DNA from: Paracoccaceae bacterium
GTDB lineage: Bacteria; Pseudomonadota; Alphaproteobacteria; Rhodobacterales; Rhodobacteraceae
Reading direction: 5' to 3'
Assembly (NCBI GenBank): GCA_003551745.1
Contig: PUNI01000176.1
Span: 1-8,369 of the forward strand
DNA length: 8,369 nt
Of this stretch, positions 6,233-8,369 are shown piece after piece. Position 1 is the first letter of the stretch; each line of letters begins with the position of its first letter. Position numbers and translations under genes: made by a program. Below the pieces are notes generated by a model. It made no database searches. It saw nothing but the letters and a program-made list of their open reading frames with translations, and was not told the DNA's origin.

Positions 6233-8071
6233 TCATGCGGCCAGCAGGGGTGCGGTCGCCGCCTCAAGCCATGCGGCGGCCCCTGCCGAGACCCGCGGGC
6301 CGATGCGCCGGTGCACCTCCGCGTGATAGCTGTCGAGCCAGTCGCGTTCTGCCGTGGTCAGCGCGGCCACATCAATCAGCCGGCGGTCGATCGGCGCCCA
6401 GGTGAGCGTCTCGAAGGCCAGCATGGGCCGGTCGTCGGCGCCCGGCAGGGAGGGCGCCTCGATCACCACCACCAGGTTCTCCAGCCGGATGCCGAAGGCG
6501 CCCTCGCGGTAATAGCCCGGCTCGTTCGACAGGATCATGCCGGGCTCCAGCGGAACCTCGGAGCTGCGCGCCAGCCGCTGCGGGCCCTCGTGCACGGACA
6601 GGAAGGCGCCCACGCCGTGGCCGGTGCCGTGGTCGTAATCCTGCCCGGCGAGCCACAGCGGATAGCGGGCGAGCGCGTCGAGGTCGCGGCCGGCGAGCCC
6701 GGTGGGCCAGCGCAGCCGCGAGATCGCGATCATCCCCTGCAGGACGCGGGTGAAGGCGGCGCGGGCCTCGGGTGGCGGTGCGCCGATGGCAATGGTGCGG
6801 GTGATGTCGGTGGTCCCGTCCAGGTACTGGCCGCCGGAGTCGACGAGGAGAAGCTCGCCCGGCTGCACCGCGCGGTCGGTCTCTTCCGTGACGCGATAAT
6901 GGACGACGGCGCCATGCGGGCCGGACCCGGCGATGGTCTCGAAGCTGATGTCGTGCAGGCTGTTTCCGGCGCGGCGGACGGCTTCGAGGCGCGCCACCGT
7001 CTCGGTCTCGGTCAGGGTGCCGGTGCCGGCGCAGACCTCGGCGGCGCGGGCGTCGAGCCAGCACAGGAACTCGACCATCGCCGCGCCGTCGCGCAGATGC
7101 GCCGCGCGGCTGCCGGCGATCTCGGCGGCGTTCTTGCGCGCCTTGGGCAGGATGCAGGGGTCCGGCGCCCAGGCGACCGCGATGCCGGCCTCGCCGAGCG
7201 CATCGGCCACCGCGAGCGGTGCGGTGCCGGCATCGACCCGCACCGGCCCCGGCAGGGTACGCAGCGCCGCCTCGAAGGCCTCGGGCGGGCGCAGGCTGAC
7301 GCCGGCGCCCAGATGCGCCCGCAGCCCGCCGTCGAGGCGCGCCTCGTCGAGAAACAGCGTGACGCGCCCGTCGTCGTGCAGGATCGCGAAGGCCTGCACC
7401 ACCGGATTGCGGGGGATGTCGCTGCCGCGGATGTTCAGAAGCCAGCAGATGGAATCCGGCAGCGTCAGCACCGCGGCGCGCTGGCCTGCGCGGGTGAGGG
7501 TTTCCGACAGGCGCAGGCGCTTCGCGGCGCTGGCCTCGCCGGCGAGCGCCTCCGGGTGCACCCGGATCACGCCGCGCGGCCGGGCCGGCCGATCCTCCCA
7601 AAGCGCATCGATGAAATTCCGGCTTCGTTGCAGGCTTACACCGCTGCCCTCAAGCGATTTCTCGATCCGCTCGATCTCGTCGCGGGTGTGCAGCCAGGGA
7701 TCGAAGCCGACCACCGCGCCGTTCGGCGCCTGTTCCTTCAGCCAGTCTGCCGGCTTGGTGGCGGGCCAGGCGACGGGGGTGAAATGCCCGGTGTCGACCT
7801 GCGCCTTCACCTGCACGCGGTAGCGGCCGTCGACGAAGATGCCGGCAATGGCGGGCAGCACGATGGCAAAGCCCGCCGAGCCGGTGAAGCCGGTGAGCCA
7901 CGCGAGCCGCTCGTCGCAGGCGGCCACATATTCGCCCTGGTGCCGGTCGGCCCGCGGCACGAGGAAGCCGTCGAGCCCGGCCGTCTGAAGCGCCGCGCGC
8001 AGGGCCGCGAGGCGGGGCGGACCCTGCTCGGGCCGCGTCGTCGCCGCGAAGGACTGCAGGGCGACGCTCAC
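6233..8071 (-). CDS. Xaa-Pro aminopeptidase (aminopeptidase P family, M24B)
   Basis: Cytoplasmic metallopeptidase of 612 residues that removes an N-terminal residue preceding proline; the length fits the three-domain, XPNPEP1-like form. Two creatinase-like N-terminal domains (about 18-155 and 160-315, the first with GSAGFAIV and DGRYRVQ) precede the pita-bread catalytic domain. All five expected metal ligands are visible: D411 in [10 protein letters not shown]422 in TTDITRT, H485 in HGTGHGVG, E517 in NEPGYY and E531 in RLEN; H386 and H391 in PHGAVVHY are the usual catalytic region. The C-terminal domain with [10 protein letters not shown] follows. The start is GTG 8071, overlapping the cobT stop as GTGA; there is no strong ribosome site, so translation is probably coupled. 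A diverged copy of its last ~65 residues survives beyond the DedA gene. Confidence 0.97.
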   Translation of the reverse strand: MSVALQSFAATTRPEQGPPRLAALRAALQTAGLDGFLVPRADRHQGEYVAACDERLAWLTGFTGSAGFAIVLPAIAGIFVDGRYRVQVKAQVDTGHFTPVAWPATKPADWLKEQAPNGAVVGFDPWLHTRDEIERIEKSLEGSGVSLQRSRNFIDALWEDRPARPRGVIRVHPEALAGEASAAKRLRLSETLTRAGQRAAVLTLPDSICWLLNIRGSDIPRNPVVQAFAILHDDGRVTLFLDEARLDGGLRAHLGAGVSLRPPEAFEAALRTLPGPVRVDAGTAPLAVADALGEAGIAVAWAPDPCILPKARKNAAEIAGSRAAHLRDGAAMVEFLCWLDARAAEVCAGTGTLTETETVARLEAVRRAGNSLHDISFETIAGSGPHGAVVHYRVTEETDRAVQPGELLLVDSGGQYLDGTTDITRTIAIGAPPPEARAAFTRVLQGMIAISRLRWPTGLAGRDLDALARYPLWLAGQDYDHGTGHGVGAFLSVHEGPQRLARSSEVPLEPGMILSNEPGYYREGAFGIRLENLVVVIEAPSLPGADDRPMLAFETLTWAPIDRRLIDVAALTTAERDWLDSYHAEVHRRIGPRVSAGAAAWLEAATAPLLAA

Positions 8072-8369
8072 CGGGCGACCCGGTGGATGCCGAGCAGGCG
8101 CGCGCGCCCGCGCGGATCCTTGTCGAAGAGCGCGGCGAGCTGTTCGGTCATCGCGCCGGCGAGCTGTTCGACATCGGTGATGGTGACAGCGCGGTTGTAA
8201 TAGCGCGTCACGTCATGGCCGATGCCGATCGCGATCAGCTCCACCAGACGCTTGCGCTCCACCATCGCGATCACGTCGCGGAGGTGTTTTTCGAGATAGT
8301 TCGCGGGGTTGACCGACAGGGTGGAGTCATCGACAGGCGCGCCGTCGGAGATCACCATGAGGATGCGCC
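8068..8369 (-). CDS. cobT: cobaltochelatase subunit CobT, C-terminal end (5' part outside window)
   Basis: The last ~100 codons of CobT, the subunit that acts with CobN and CobS to insert cobalt into hydrogenobyrinic acid a,c-diamide in aerobic cobalamin synthesis. The frame runs off the right edge, with RIL visible before the internal Met at 8358. The visible part is the C-terminal half of the von Willebrand A (integrin I) domain: [36 protein letters not shown] and [17 protein letters not shown] are characteristic of alphaproteobacterial CobT. The upstream acidic linker and MIDAS start are outside the window. It overlaps the aminopeptidase gene by 4 nt, indicating an operon. Confidence 0.95.
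   Translation of the reverse strand, partial: RILMVISDGAPVDDSTLSVNPANYLEKHLRDVIAMVERKRLVELIAIGIGHDVTRYYNRAVTITDVEQLAGAMTEQLAALFDKDPRGRARLLGIHRVAR

Noticed and set aside
5600..8200. 866-codon open frame on the + strand across dedA and the aminopeptidase gene
   Set aside because: It is antisense to two well-supported genes, is rich in Arg, Gly, Ala and His with no recognisable domain, and is explained by GC-rich codon bias leaving the opposite frame without stops.

Overview
The window is very GC-rich (roughly 70% by eye, with strongly GC-ending codons). Its genes point to an alphaproteobacterium of the Rhodobacterales type: a beta-hydroxyaspartate (BHA) cycle operon closely resembling that of Paracoccus, and the C-terminus of an aerobic-type cobaltochelatase CobT. 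Family and species are inferred from protein resemblance only.

Layout. Left third, + strand: the 3' part of bhcB (1-536), complete bhcC (548-1711) and complete bhcD (1925-2887). These are three of the four BHA-cycle enzymes; bhcA should lie just left of the window. BhcC joins glycine and glyoxylate to beta-hydroxyaspartate, BhcB dehydrates it to iminosuccinate, and BhcD reduces that to aspartate, which gives its amino group to another glyoxylate. The net effect is glyoxylate to oxaloacetate without carbon loss. bhcB and bhcC are tightly coupled. bhcC and bhcD are separated by 213 nt holding a strong 14-bp hairpin and an AT-rich palindrome with short direct repeats.

Right two thirds, - strand, converging on bhcD. 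Read in transcription order: 3' end of cobT (8369-8068), Xaa-Pro aminopeptidase (8071-6233), a possible 40-residue small ORF (6219-6097), a DedA-family membrane protein (6100-5522), a decayed second copy of an aminopeptidase P C-terminus (about 5495-5272), a DUF427 protein (5258-4917), an FAD-linked D-2-hydroxyacid dehydrogenase (4857-3484) and a SgcJ/EcaC (SnoaL-like) protein (3487-3038). Most junctions overlap or are short, so this could be one long transcription unit. The 150-nt convergent gap (2888-3037) is extremely GC-rich with hairpin potential.

Most notable features: the DedA gene and the small ORF sit between an intact aminopeptidase P gene and a diverged, frameshifted relic of the same C-terminal domain. 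This looks like the scar of an insertion or gene replacement at the 3' end of the peptidase gene. The bhc operon also has an internal hairpin and operator-like segment before bhcD. I found no tRNA, rRNA, CRISPR array, insertion sequence or phage gene. The BHA cycle is an already described pathway, and I cannot point to a wholly new system here.
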